Shown here piece by piece: positions 50,097 to 58,582 of a stretch of DNA of 64,000 bases. The position numbers were made by a program, and so were the translations under genes. The DNA comes from CAZHGD01 sp964531735 (GTDB lineage: Bacteria; Armatimonadota; UBA10988). The notes under the pieces are model-generated. The model had not been told where the DNA came from. It did no database searches and saw only the letters and a list, made by a program, of their open reading frames with translations. Positions within the stretch are counted from its first letter, which is position 1, and every line of letters begins with the position of its first letter. The DNA lies in NCBI GenBank assembly GCA_964531735.1, contig CAZHGD010000005.1, forward strand, positions 36,955 through 100,954, given 5' to 3'.

Positions 50097-52070
50097 TCAC
50101 TCACTCGCCAGCACCGGCTGGAGTTCGACGAAATTGACCATCACCTGCTGGCCGACCGGCGCGCCCGGCGCATCGGGTCGGGCCCAGTCGCTGAGCGTGA
50201 GTTGCGCGGTGGGGCCGGTGGCGCGGAACTGTAGCCAGTGGTAGGTCATCCAGAACGGCGACTGGGCCGTGAACGGCTGGCGGCCGCCGGCACTGCGGAA
50301 CGGGTGGCTGAAGGCGCCCGGTTGCACCGCGGCGCCGTCGATGGTGATCGCCAGCGTCTGCCGGTCCGGCCGGCTGCGGCCGGCTTGCAGGTCGGCGTAG
50401 TCGCCGGTGATCACCTTCAGCGAGTAGAGCCGCCCGGCCTGCAGGCCGCGGATGGTCTGGCGGACGCGGTTGGGCTGCTTCGCGCTGCGGGTCAGCAGCA
50501 GGAAGGCATCACCGTAGGCGCCGCCCGGGTAGCGGCCCTGCAGGTTGCCGTAGCCGGTCAGCCGGCCGGGGCTGAGGCTGCCGTCCTCGGCGGGCGCGAG
50601 CTGCCAGCCTTGCCCGCCGGCCTCGAAGTCGGGGTCCATCAGGTGCCGCAGTTCGTACGGGTCGCTCAACAGGCGGTCGGTGCGGCCCTCGACACAATAG
50701 TGCCGCAGCAGGCGGCCCATGCAGTTGAGGATCTCCTCGTCCACGTAATTGGAGCGGTAAGGCTGCACGCCCCACAGCCCGAAGTAGCGCGGATCGGTGG
50801 CCAGCAACTGCATCTGCTGCTCCAGGTGGACCCGGAAGTCCGCCTGCGGGCAGCGGTTGGTGGTGCAGTAGGGCAGATAGGCGTACATCGGCGTGAAGAT
50901 GGTCCGCCGCATGGCGCCCGGGTAGGCCCGGTCCCAGGCAGCGGCGACGCTACGGAACTTGCCGCGCAGGTTGGCCAGATTGGCCGCCTCGGTCGGCAGT
51001 TCACCCTCGTACACCTCGATGGAGAACGGCCAGCCGGCGCCGATGGTGGTCTTCATGAACAGCTCGGCCAGCTCGTTGCCGTACATCGCCACGACGAACG
51101 GGATCCACAGCTTGCCCGCGAAGGCCGGGTCCTCCGACAGCTTGGCCACCGAGCGGGCCGTCGTCAGGATCATGCTCGTGGACAGCCCCGGGTAGTACTC
51201 GTCAGACTGGATACCGCCGAGGCGGGCCAGATCCCAGCCACGCGGCCGGCGCCAGAAGTCGAGCATCTTCTCCGGCGTCCAGACTTCCTGGTCGATCAGC
51301 CCCGGCGCCTGCGCGTTGGCGATCCAGAGCTTGCCCTGGGCCAACCACTCGCGGTGCTCCGGCGTGTCGATCGCCTGGCTCTCGATCAGGTTGCAGTTCG
51401 GCAGCGTGTAGCGCTTTAGCCGGGCCCAGGTGTTGGCGCCGAACGGCGTGATCTGCGGCGTGGACGGGTAGACGTTGTAGACCAGCGCCGGGATGGCCCG
51501 CACCACCAGGTCGGTGAGCGCGCCGTTGACCAGCAGCGCGTGCCGGCCCGCTGGCAGCAGGCGCATGGCCTCGGCCGCCGGTTGCCCGGCGATGGCGGTC
51601 AGCAGTGGCTCGTCGCCCAGACGGGCCGCGCCGGCGCCGGCGGCGCGGAACCACACCCAGCCGTGGCGCGGGTTCATGAACTCGATGCGCCGGCTCTGCA
51701 GCAGGCCGCGCGCCCGCGCGTCCATCAGCTCGCTGACCAGGTTGTTCAGCACGCGGATCTGCTGCGCGCCGCCCGGCAGCACCGTGGCGGTGCGCTGGGT
51801 GGCCAGGGCGGTGCGCCCAGTCGCGTTGACGAAGCTGACCTTCAGGTCGTACGCGCCCCAAGGCAGGGCCGACGTGTCCAGCTCGAACCCGGTTGCCGCC
51901 TGAGGGGCGCGCACCTCGCGGCTCAGCCCTTCGCGGGCGCCGTCGCGCGAGCTCAGCGCCAGGCGCAGTGTGCCCTGCCGCAACTGCTCGGCGGGGAGCA
52001 GCAGGCGGCAATCGACGCTGATCCGCGCCGTCTTGCCCGGCGCCAGATCGCGCTGCCAGGGGTCCAGCAC
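50097..52070 (-). CDS. C-terminal part of a frameshifted secreted glycosidase-like protein
   Basis: A 657-residue frame that joins in sequence to the upstream frame 51953-53119 if one base is added near 52070. It starts with an apparent GTG (VLDPWQRDLAPGKTARISVD), which continues the sandwich begun in LVLEPLRVP. It is followed by a barrel-like region (ALVYNVYPSTPQITPFGANT, LGGIQSDEYYPGLSTSMILT, EVYEGELPTEAANLANL, FGLWGVQPYRSNYVDEEIL) and a CBM-like sandwich (about 490-657) ending GQQVMVNFVELQPVLASE. The glycosidase family was not recognised. There is no ribosome site at the GTG, so it is most likely not a separate gene. Confidence 0.75.
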   Translation of the reverse strand: MLDPWQRDLAPGKTARISVDCRLLLPAEQLRQGTLRLALSSRDGAREGLSREVRAPQAATGFELDTSALPWGAYDLKVSFVNATGRTALATQRTATVLPGGAQQIRVLNNLVSELMDARARGLLQSRRIEFMNPRHGWVWFRAAGAGAARLGDEPLLTAIAGQPAAEAMRLLPAGRHALLVNGALTDLVVRAIPALVYNVYPSTPQITPFGANTWARLKRYTLPNCNLIESQAIDTPEHREWLAQGKLWIANAQAPGLIDQEVWTPEKMLDFWRRPRGWDLARLGGIQSDEYYPGLSTSMILTTARSVAKLSEDPAFAGKLWIPFVVAMYGNELAELFMKTTIGAGWPFSIEVYEGELPTEAANLANLRGKFRSVAAAWDRAYPGAMRRTIFTPMYAYLPYCTTNRCPQADFRVHLEQQMQLLATDPRYFGLWGVQPYRSNYVDEEILNCMGRLLRHYCVEGRTDRLLSDPYELRHLMDPDFEAGGQGWQLAPAEDGSLSPGRLTGYGNLQGRYPGGAYGDAFLLLTRSAKQPNRVRQTIRGLQAGRLYSLKVITGDYADLQAGRSRPDRQTLAITIDGAAVQPGAFSHPFRSAGGRQPFTAQSPFWMTYHWLQFRATGPTAQLTLSDWARPDAPGAPVGQQVMVNFVELQPVLASE

Positions 52071-53119
52071 GGGACGCGCAGCGGCTCGAGCACCAGTTGC
52101 CCGGCGGTGGTGATCTGCTGACGGTCGTCGCGCTGGTCGTAGGCCGTGGTCACCGCCAGCTTGCTGGCCGGGCCCGCTTCACCGGCCACGAACAGGTCGC
52201 TCCGACGGCTGAACACCGGGTCGAGTGGCACCCGACCCACGGACACCTCGGCCTCGGCGCCGGGCGCCAAGGCGAGCTCGCGCGTCGGCAGGTCACCGGT
52301 GAGCCGCACGCGGCGCGGCTGCCGGCCACGGTTGCGCAAGCGGACTGACGAGACGCCCGACGGCCGCTCGCCGAGCGCGTCGAACAAGAGCGTGGCGCCA
52401 CCCACTTGCAGGTCGGCCTCGGCGTCGAACAGCGCGGTCACCTCGGCCGGGCTGAGCGCCCGCGAGTAGAGCCGGATGTCGTCCAGCTCGCCCTGGAAGT
52501 AGCCGTCGTAGAACCAGCCGGTGATGCGCCCTTTGGCCGGCGCGTGGCTGATGGGCAACGGCATGTCCAGCTCGGCGACCACTTCGCCGTCGACGCACAT
52601 CCGGGCCCGTAGCGTCCGCGAATCGGCCACCACCACGACGTGCCGCCAGGCGCCGTTGAGCAGGCTGGCCGGCGCCAGGAGCGAGGCGTTGCGGCGGCCG
52701 TCGGCCCATTCGAAGCTCAGCCGCTGGTAGTTGTCCAGGCTGAGGTGCAGGTTGCGCTCGATGCCGTAGCCGACGTCGCCGAAGATGAGCCGGTGATGGT
52801 TGGCCTGCACCGCCCCGTCGGCCTTGACCCAGACCGCGAGCGTCAGATCGCCACTGAGGTTCATAGTGTCGAGCCCGGCATACTCGGCCAGGCTGTCCTT
52901 GCTCTCGAACCGCAGCGCGCCACCACGGGGCGACGGCACCCAGGTGGCGTGCTTCAGCTTGGCGTCATGCCCGTGACCGGTCAGGTCGCGGGCCACTTCG
53001 CCGCGACCTTCGTCGAAGGTCCAGCGGGCGACGAGGGCCGGGTCCTCGGCGGCCGCGGCGGCGGCCAGGCTGCCCGCGGTGGCGAGAACGATGGCCCAGC
53101 ACCTGGTCAGGTTGGTCAC
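51953..53119 (-). CDS. N-terminal part of a frameshifted secreted LamG glycosidase-like protein
   Basis: Signal peptide MTNLTRCWAIVLATAGSLAA and a LamG domain (DPALVARWTFDEGRGEVARD, GELDDIRLYSRALSPAEVTA; about 25-235) are followed by a beta-sandwich ending TTAGQLVLEPLRVP. The frame then turns into an arginine-rich nonsense tail (CWTPGSAIWRRARRRG) of about 40 residues. Continuing in the other frame restores PWQRDLAPGKTARISVD. One missing G after CCG near 52070 explains this. GAGGAG lies 6 nt before GTG 53119. The whole protein would be about 1007 residues. The real protein end of this frame is near 52071. Confidence 0.78.
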   Translation of the reverse strand: MTNLTRCWAIVLATAGSLAAAAAAEDPALVARWTFDEGRGEVARDLTGHGHDAKLKHATWVPSPRGGALRFESKDSLAEYAGLDTMNLSGDLTLAVWVKADGAVQANHHRLIFGDVGYGIERNLHLSLDNYQRLSFEWADGRRNASLLAPASLLNGAWRHVVVVADSRTLRARMCVDGEVVAELDMPLPISHAPAKGRITGWFYDGYFQGELDDIRLYSRALSPAEVTALFDAEADLQVGGATLLFDALGERPSGVSSVRLRNRGRQPRRVRLTGDLPTRELALAPGAEAEVSVGRVPLDPVFSRRSDLFVAGEAGPASKLAVTTAYDQRDDRQQITTAGQLVLEPLRVPCWTPGSAIWRRARRRGSASIAACCSPPSSCGRAHCAWR

Positions 53120-53145
53120 GAGCGTCTCCTCACAGCGTCTGCACG

Positions 53146-53928
53146 CTACAGACGGGCACCACAGTGCGGGCAGTGCCGCGGCTCCTTGGCCGCGGTGGCG
53201 CCATGCGTCAGGTGTTCGGTGAAGCCCGCCGACAGAATGCCGGCCGGCAGCGCAAACAGACCGATGCCGAGGACGGCGACCACGGCGGCCAGCGCCTTGC
53301 CGACGGCGGTGACCGGGTAGACATCACCGTAGCCGATGGTCGTCAGTGTGGCCACCGCCCACCAGATGGAGGACGCAATGCTGGGGAACTTGTCGGGTTG
53401 GGCGTCGTGCTCGGCGTGGTAGACCATGGTCGCCGTGGCCAGCAGCAACGCGAAGCCGAGACCGAACGAGACCAGGAGTTCCTCGCGCTTGGCGCTGAGC
53501 ACCGACCGAATGATGGTCACCGAGCGCAGGTAGCGCGCCAACTTGAGCAGCCGGAACAGCCGCACCAGCCGGGCCATGCGCAACATGCGCAGATCGCCCG
53601 GCAGGAGCAGCGGCAAGTAGAACGGCACGACGGAGAGGAAGTCGATGATGGCGAAGGGCGTCCACAGGTACCGCCACCGGGCGCGCCAGCCGGTGCCCAG
53701 GCCGGGCAGCCGCGGCGACAGCCACCACCGGGCCAGACACTCGATGCTGAAGACCACCATCGAGAACTGGTCAAAGGCCGCGAAGCCGGCGCGCCACCGG
53801 TCCGGCAGGCCAGGCTCGGTTTCGGCCAGAGCGATGGCGACATTGGCGACGATGAGCGCCAGAACCAGCGCTTCGAGCCAGTCGGGGAAGACCTCACCCA
53901 CCTCGCCGACCCCGTCGATGCGGACCAT
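53146..53928 (-). CDS. Voltage-gated potassium channel
   Basis: A 260-residue six-segment channel subunit. S1-S3 are at about residues 15-110; S4 has repeated arginines (RMLRMARLVRLFRLLKLARY, 114-133); the pore loop carries TTIGYGD (196-202), the K+ selectivity filter; and S6 follows (AAVVAVLGIGLFALPAGILS). The C-terminus ends CPHCGARL, half of a zinc-ribbon-like pair, unusual for this family. The ATG at 53928 has GGGAG 6 nt upstream. It lies in the minus-strand run ahead of the frameshifted LamG gene by 26 nt. Confidence 0.94.
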   Translation of the reverse strand: MVRIDGVGEVGEVFPDWLEALVLALIVANVAIALAETEPGLPDRWRAGFAAFDQFSMVVFSIECLARWWLSPRLPGLGTGWRARWRYLWTPFAIIDFLSVVPFYLPLLLPGDLRMLRMARLVRLFRLLKLARYLRSVTIIRSVLSAKREELLVSFGLGFALLLATATMVYHAEHDAQPDKFPSIASSIWWAVATLTTIGYGDVYPVTAVGKALAAVVAVLGIGLFALPAGILSAGFTEHLTHGATAAKEPRHCPHCGARL

Positions 53929-53986
53929 GGCCGTCTCCCGCCGGTGGCTTCGCCATGGCAGTGCTGCCAACCTGCCGCTGCCAGGA

Positions 53987-55105
53987 CTACCGCTGCAGGT
54001 CGCGACACAGGCTCAAGTGCTGCTCGGCGCACCGCCGCCACGAGTACTTCGCCGCGCGGGCCAGGCCGCGAGCGCCCAGGTCCTCGGCCAGCGCGCTGCT
54101 GTCCAGCACCCGGTCCAGCGCGCCGGCCAACTCCGCCTCGCTGAGCGGATCGACGAGCAGCCCGGCGTCACCGACCACCTCCGGGATACTGGTGGTGTTC
54201 GAGGCCACCACCGGCGTCCCGCAGGCCATCGCCTCCAGTGGCGGCAGGCCGAATCCCTCATAGAGCGAGGGATAGCAGAACACCGCCGCGGCGCGGTAGA
54301 GCGCCGGCAGATCGGCGTCCGGCACCTGGTTGCAGAACACGACGCGCGCCGTCAGCCCCAGCGCCTCCACCGCCGCGCGCACCGGCTCGACCTGCCAGCC
54401 GAGGCGCCCGACCACGGCGAGCGTGACGTCGTCGTGCCGACCGGCGATCTGCGCGAAGGCACCCAGCAGGCGCGGCAGGTTCTTGCGCGGCTGGATCAGC
54501 CCGACCGCCAGCACGTAGCGGCCGCTCAGCCCGTGGCGTTCGGCGCACGCCGCGGCGGCGGCGCGATCGAGCGGCTGGAACTGCGCCCCGGCGGCATAGG
54601 GGCAGACGTGGATCTTCTCGCGCGGCACGCGGCAGTAGCGCACGATCTCGCTCGCGGCGTGCTCGGAGCCGGTCACAATGGCCGTGGCCCGGCGCGCCGA
54701 GTTCGGGATGAGCACGCGCATGATGCGGCGCGGGCGCGGCAGAAACCACTCGGGGTGCGGCATGAAGCTGACGTCGTGAATGGTGGCGATGGTGGCGCAC
54801 GGCGCGAAGCTGGGCACCAGGTACTGGGCCAGGGCCACACCCGCGCCCTCGCGGCGCAGCAGGCGCCGCCAGGCAACCTCGGTCCACAGCCAGCCGGGCC
54901 GGGCCGACAGCGTGTGCAGGGCCACGCCGGCCGGCAGGGCCAGCTCGTCGGTGGCGCCGGCGGGCGGGCGCTGGAAGCAGAGCAGGTAGCGCTGCTCGGG
55001 CGCCAGGGCGAACAGCTCGCGCAGCAGGCTGACCAGATAGGTCCGGTCGCCCGAGCGCTCGTGCCCGAGTTGGCGGCAGTCAACGGCGAGGGGGGCAGCG
55101 ATCAC
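53987..55105 (-). CDS. Glycosyltransferase family 4 (GT-B)
   Basis: A 372-residue enzyme that adds a sugar to a glycan acceptor in the cytoplasm. GT4 landmarks are TIHDVSFMPHPEWF, AIVTGSEHAASEIVRYC, YVLAVGLIQPRKNLPRLLGA and the nucleotide-sugar site FCYPSLYEGFGLPPLEAMAC, whose E-x7-E is intact (EGFGLPPLE). Start is GTG 55105, with only a distant GGAG, so it is somewhat uncertain. It follows the FkbM methyltransferase by 115 nt and precedes the K+ channel; with the methyltransferases and the MFS exporter it suggests a methylated surface glycan. Confidence 0.93.
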   Translation of the reverse strand: MIAAPLAVDCRQLGHERSGDRTYLVSLLRELFALAPEQRYLLCFQRPPAGATDELALPAGVALHTLSARPGWLWTEVAWRRLLRREGAGVALAQYLVPSFAPCATIATIHDVSFMPHPEWFLPRPRRIMRVLIPNSARRATAIVTGSEHAASEIVRYCRVPREKIHVCPYAAGAQFQPLDRAAAAACAERHGLSGRYVLAVGLIQPRKNLPRLLGAFAQIAGRHDDVTLAVVGRLGWQVEPVRAAVEALGLTARVVFCNQVPDADLPALYRAAAVFCYPSLYEGFGLPPLEAMACGTPVVASNTTSIPEVVGDAGLLVDPLSEAELAGALDRVLDSSALAEDLGARGLARAAKYSWRRCAEQHLSLCRDLQR

Positions 55106-55220
55106 GAGTGGTCATCGTCTCCGCGTCGGCCGGACGGAGCCGGACCGGCCACCAGCCGAATGCGCCCCGGCGAGCCGGGCTCCTCCTGGTTGGCACAGCC
55201 GACGCCGCTGCCGACGGGCA

Positions 55221-56048
55221 TCAGAACCGGCGGTTGGCCATCGCGGCGACCACTGCGGGGCCACCTTCGTGACGCGCCACCAGACGGAAGCCCAGGTCGC
55301 GCAGTTGAGCCACCAGGTCGCGGGCCGCGGCCGCGCCGATCTGCTCGGGGTGGATCTCCAGCACCAGCACTGCCACGTGCTCGGCCAGCCAACGGCCCTC
55401 GCGAGCCACCAGGTGGACCTCGGCCCCTTCGATGTCGGCGACCAGATTGCAGCGCTCGATGCCGGCGGCCGCGGCCACAGCCGCCAGCGAAGTGCAGGGC
55501 ACCGGCACGCCCTCGCCCGGCTGCGCGAGCACACTGCCCTGCTCGAAGAACCGCGGATCGCTATGGAAGACAACGTGGCCGTCATCGTAGCCCAGCGCCG
55601 CCCGCACCAGTTGGAAGCAGGCGCCATTGAGGTCGCGGTTGGTCTCCAGGAGATCCCACAGGGCCGGGTTGGCTTCGACCACCCAGTGCTGCGTCGGCTG
55701 CTGGAGCAGCCGGTTGGTGCCGCAAGCGACCACACCCATGCCGCCACCAAGCTCAACAGCCGGCAGGTCGCGCCGGAAGTGCCGCCGTACGGCCGCCAGC
55801 TCCCGTGTCTCGAAACCGTCGAACCAGTAGCTGCTCCGGCGCCAGAGCGGGAACGCCGGGCCGGCCAGGCGCAGGCGCAACCCGTCAATCCGGGCGGCGC
55901 CACGGAGCGCCACGTCGAGGACGCCCAACCAGGCGCGGGCCCAGCGGCCCAGGATCACGGCGACCTCGCGCAGTCCCTGCTGCGCCACTACGTGGCGCAC
56001 GGCAGTGAGTTTGCGCGACACGAGGCCGAGCAGGCGTTGGAGAGGCAT
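55221..56048 (-). CDS. FkbM family methyltransferase
   Basis: A 275-residue SAM-dependent enzyme, usually an O-methyltransferase acting on sugars or lipids. Motif I reads VELGGGMGVVACGTN. The FkbM signature VVEANPALWDLLETNRDLNG is followed by CNLVADIEGAEVHLVAREG (motif with DIEG) and LVLEIHPEQIG. The ATG at 56048 with AAGTAGG 7 nt upstream replaces a longer frame. It shares an N-terminal pattern (LVSRKLTAVRHVVAQQG) with the neighbouring methyltransferase, hinting at a common membrane- or complex-binding leader. Confidence 0.9.
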   Translation of the reverse strand: MPLQRLLGLVSRKLTAVRHVVAQQGLREVAVILGRWARAWLGVLDVALRGAARIDGLRLRLAGPAFPLWRRSSYWFDGFETRELAAVRRHFRRDLPAVELGGGMGVVACGTNRLLQQPTQHWVVEANPALWDLLETNRDLNGACFQLVRAALGYDDGHVVFHSDPRFFEQGSVLAQPGEGVPVPCTSLAAVAAAAGIERCNLVADIEGAEVHLVAREGRWLAEHVAVLVLEIHPEQIGAAAARDLVAQLRDLGFRLVARHEGGPAVVAAMANRRF

Positions 56049-56250
56049 GGTGGTGCCTACTTGGCCAACCGGCCCGCCTTCCCTCCCCGAAGCAGGCCGC
56101 AGTGGCCGCCGGCCGGCTACGCCGGAGCGGCGACGGCAGCGTCGGCGTGGCCTCCTGCGCGTGGCGAGCCCGCCCGCCTGGCCTCGCCGGCGCGGGTCTG
56201 CCGGCAGCCCATCTGGGCGGTCCGGCTCGAGCGATTGCACCGCGCGTTGG

Positions 56251-56976
56251 TCAAGCCGGCGGGCGTCGCACCGACCCGATGAAGATGGCCTCGGCGCGGC
56301 GGTGACGGTGGTTGTACGGCCGGGCCAGCGCTGTGGCCAGGTCGGTTACGGCCCAGTGGTTCCAGACGCTCACACGGCGCAGGCACCATTGGCTGTCGAC
56401 CGCCAGGCGCCCGTCGCGGATGACTTCGTCGAGATGAGGGTTCTGCCCGAGCGGCACGCTGAACAGCAACTGCCCGCCCGGGGCCAGACACTCACGCAGG
56501 TTGGCCAGTGCCAGCAGCGCCTTCTCCGGCTGCGGCGGTTGCTCATCGGCACCGATGTGCACCAGCACCGAGATGCTGACGATCAGGTCGAAGGGCTGCT
56601 CCGGGTGGTAGTCGGCGACATCCTCGTTGATCACGCCCGGCGACTGCTCATAGCGGTCGACCACGGTGTGCGCGCTGGCGAAGTAGTGCCCGAGCACGTG
56701 GCCCACCTCCAGCACCCGGCCGGCTTCGGCCTGGAGGAGCCGGCGGAAAATGGGCACCTCGACGGTGCGCTCGTTGCCCCAGGCGAAGGTGTAGGCGGCG
56801 AGGCAATAGGGATACTCGTCGCCACAGAAGCGGAACGTCTGCCGCGACTTGACGGCCCGGAACAGGCAGCGCAGCGGCGGCGCCCAGAGCCGCTGGCGGG
56901 TGAGTTCGGCAAAGCGCGCCCAGCCGTCCTCGCGGAGGACGCGGACCGCCGTTGCCATCTTGCTGACCAGCGACAC
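56251..56976 (-). CDS. SAM-dependent methyltransferase, glycan-associated
   Basis: A 241-residue protein with the class I fold: VLEVGHVLGHYFASAHTVVD, ADYHPEQPFDLIVSISVLVH, GADEQPPQPEKALLALANLR and LAPGGQLLFSVPLG, which match motifs I to V. The motif I glycines are partly replaced, so binding could be weak. The C-terminal RRAEAIFIGS is common in these sugar methyltransferases. GTG 56976 was preferred (AAGGGG upstream, leader MSLVSKMATAVRVLRED); ATG 56958 is the alternative. It begins the minus-strand glycan group and faces the MFS gene. Confidence 0.82.
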   Translation of the reverse strand: MSLVSKMATAVRVLREDGWARFAELTRQRLWAPPLRCLFRAVKSRQTFRFCGDEYPYCLAAYTFAWGNERTVEVPIFRRLLQAEAGRVLEVGHVLGHYFASAHTVVDRYEQSPGVINEDVADYHPEQPFDLIVSISVLVHIGADEQPPQPEKALLALANLRECLAPGGQLLFSVPLGQNPHLDEVIRDGRLAVDSQWCLRRVSVWNHWAVTDLATALARPYNHRHRRAEAIFIGSVRRPPA

Positions 56977-57059
56977 GCCGCACAGACCCCTTGGTGAGCA
57001 CCGATTCGGCGCGCCTGGCCCCCGACCTTCCTGCCGGCCGGCGTGGCCGTCGGGCGCGG

Positions 57060-57087
57060 TTGACCACTGGGTGATGTGTGTTAGGAT
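57060..57087 (+). promoter_or_regulatory. Sigma70-like promoter for the MFS transporter gene
   Basis: TTGACC (57060-57065) and TAGGAT (57082-57087) with a 16-nt spacer, 51 nt before the start at 57139. It lies in the 162-nt gap between divergent genes. Confidence 0.5.
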
Positions 57088-57138
57088 CCGCCGCAGCGCG
57101 GAGCGCCCGTCGGCGGGTCGCGCGGATCGGCGAGCGTC

Positions 57139-58482
57139 TTGAGTTCCTGTCAGCGGCCAGAGTGTTTTGCCGCGCAGCCGGGCCGTCGGCTTCCTTCGCG
57201 TCTGGCGCGTTACTTCACCGCCGAGCACCGGCCGTTCTGGCTGCTGATCGCCAACGGCGTCATCTGGCGCCTGTCGTCCGAAGTGTTCGACCCCCGCCGC
57301 ATCGTCGCGGCCTTCCTCACCCAGTTGCTCAACCGCGAATGGGTGGTCGGCGCGGCGCTGGCGATCCAGCCGGGCGTGACCAGCTTCCCGCAGCTCTGGG
57401 AGTCGTTCCAGGTCTCGGACGGCCGCCGCCGCATGCCGTGCTACCGCCTGGGCGCCTGGATTCGGCGCACGGCCCTGGCCTCGATGATCCTCGTCGTGTG
57501 CCTGTTCGCGCACCGGCCGGTGCTGCTGGGCACCGTGTTCATCATCTTGCTGGGTCTGATGGGCCTCGGCGAGGGGCTGGGCAGCGTCGGGTTCGGTGAC
57601 ATCGTCACCCGCACGGTACCGGCGCACCGCCGCGGCCGCATGTTCGGTTGCCGCATGGCCCTGGGCGGCCTGTTGGCCTTCGGCATGGGCTTCCTGGCGC
57701 GGGTCGCCCTGGCTCCCGGTTTCGCGCTCGGCTTCCCCTACAACTACGCGTTGTTGTTCAGCATCTCGCTGTTCTTCCTGTTCTGGGCGCAGCAGTGCTT
57801 CCTGTGGATCGACGAGCCACCGCTGGAGCCGCGCGAGCGGCCGGCGCCGACGTTCTGGGCCTACATGCGCTACGCGGTGGCCAAGATCCGGCGCGACCCG
57901 AACATGATGCAGTACCTGTACTACCGCTGCCTGACCCCGGCGGTCGGTCTGCCGACGGCGTTCATCGTGCCGTACGCCATGAAGGAGCTGCACTTCCACG
58001 CCAGCGTGGTCGGCCTGTTCGTCAGCACCTCGGTGCTGGCCTCGGTGGTCGCCAACCTGGCCTGGGCCTGGGTCTCCGACCGGCGCGGCAACCGCCTGTT
58101 GTTGCGCCTGGGCATCGCCACCGTGTTGGCGGCCGTCGGCTTGCTCGCCATGACACCGTTCGTGGGCCCGAGCACCGTGTGCGGCGGCTGGGACCCGAAG
58201 CTGCTCTGGGTGCTGGCGGTCAACTGCCTGGCCGAAGCCGGCCTGATGGCGATGGGCATCGGCCAGCTCAACTACCTCTACGAAATCGCGCCGGTCTCCG
58301 AGGTGCCGCTCTACACCGGCCTGGTCAGCAGCGCCACGGCGCCGGCGCTGATCATCCTGCCGCCGCTCTATGGCTGGCTCGCCCAGCGCTACGGCTATCC
58401 GGTCATCTTCGCGGTCGGGCTGGCCGCCGGCGTGGTCTGCGTCATCAACTCGCTACGCCTAGAGGAGCCGCGCCGACGCTGA
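57139..58482 (+). CDS. MFS transporter
   Basis: A 447-residue membrane protein of the major facilitator superfamily with about twelve segments. ANGVIWRLSSEVFDP opens segment 1, VPAHRRGRMFGCRMALGGLL is the G-x-x-x-D/R-RG loop between segments, and WVSDRRGNRLLLRLGIATVL repeats it in the second half. A further landmark is APALIILPPLYGWLAQRYG. It probably moves a sugar, drug or glycan precursor. The start (TTG) lacks a clear ribosome site and could be an in-frame codon slightly downstream. A perfect hairpin follows the stop. Confidence 0.88.
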   Translation: MSSCQRPECFAAQPGRRLPSRLARYFTAEHRPFWLLIANGVIWRLSSEVFDPRRIVAAFLTQLLNREWVVGAALAIQPGVTSFPQLWESFQVSDGRRRMPCYRLGAWIRRTALASMILVVCLFAHRPVLLGTVFIILLGLMGLGEGLGSVGFGDIVTRTVPAHRRGRMFGCRMALGGLLAFGMGFLARVALAPGFALGFPYNYALLFSISLFFLFWAQQCFLWIDEPPLEPRERPAPTFWAYMRYAVAKIRRDPNMMQYLYYRCLTPAVGLPTAFIVPYAMKELHFHASVVGLFVSTSVLASVVANLAWAWVSDRRGNRLLLRLGIATVLAAVGLLAMTPFVGPSTVCGGWDPKLLWVLAVNCLAEAGLMAMGIGQLNYLYEIAPVSEVPLYTGLVSSATAPALIILPPLYGWLAQRYGYPVIFAVGLAAGVVCVINSLRLEEPRRR

Positions 58483-58505
58483 GCGTCGAACCGGAGTCCT
58501 TGTCG

Positions 58506-58539
58506 GGGTGCCACTGGCGGCAAGCCGCCAGTGGCACCC
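58506..58539. terminator. Perfect 16-bp hairpin between convergent genes
   Basis: GGGTGCCACTGGCGGC and its exact complement are separated by AA only. It lies between the ends of the MFS gene (58482) and the opposing lyase gene (58583) and may terminate both. It also looks like a dispersed palindrome family member. Confidence 0.65.
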
Positions 58540-58582
58540 AGCACTGGTGACCACGACAGGGACTATGGCAGGCTGCCGAGAC

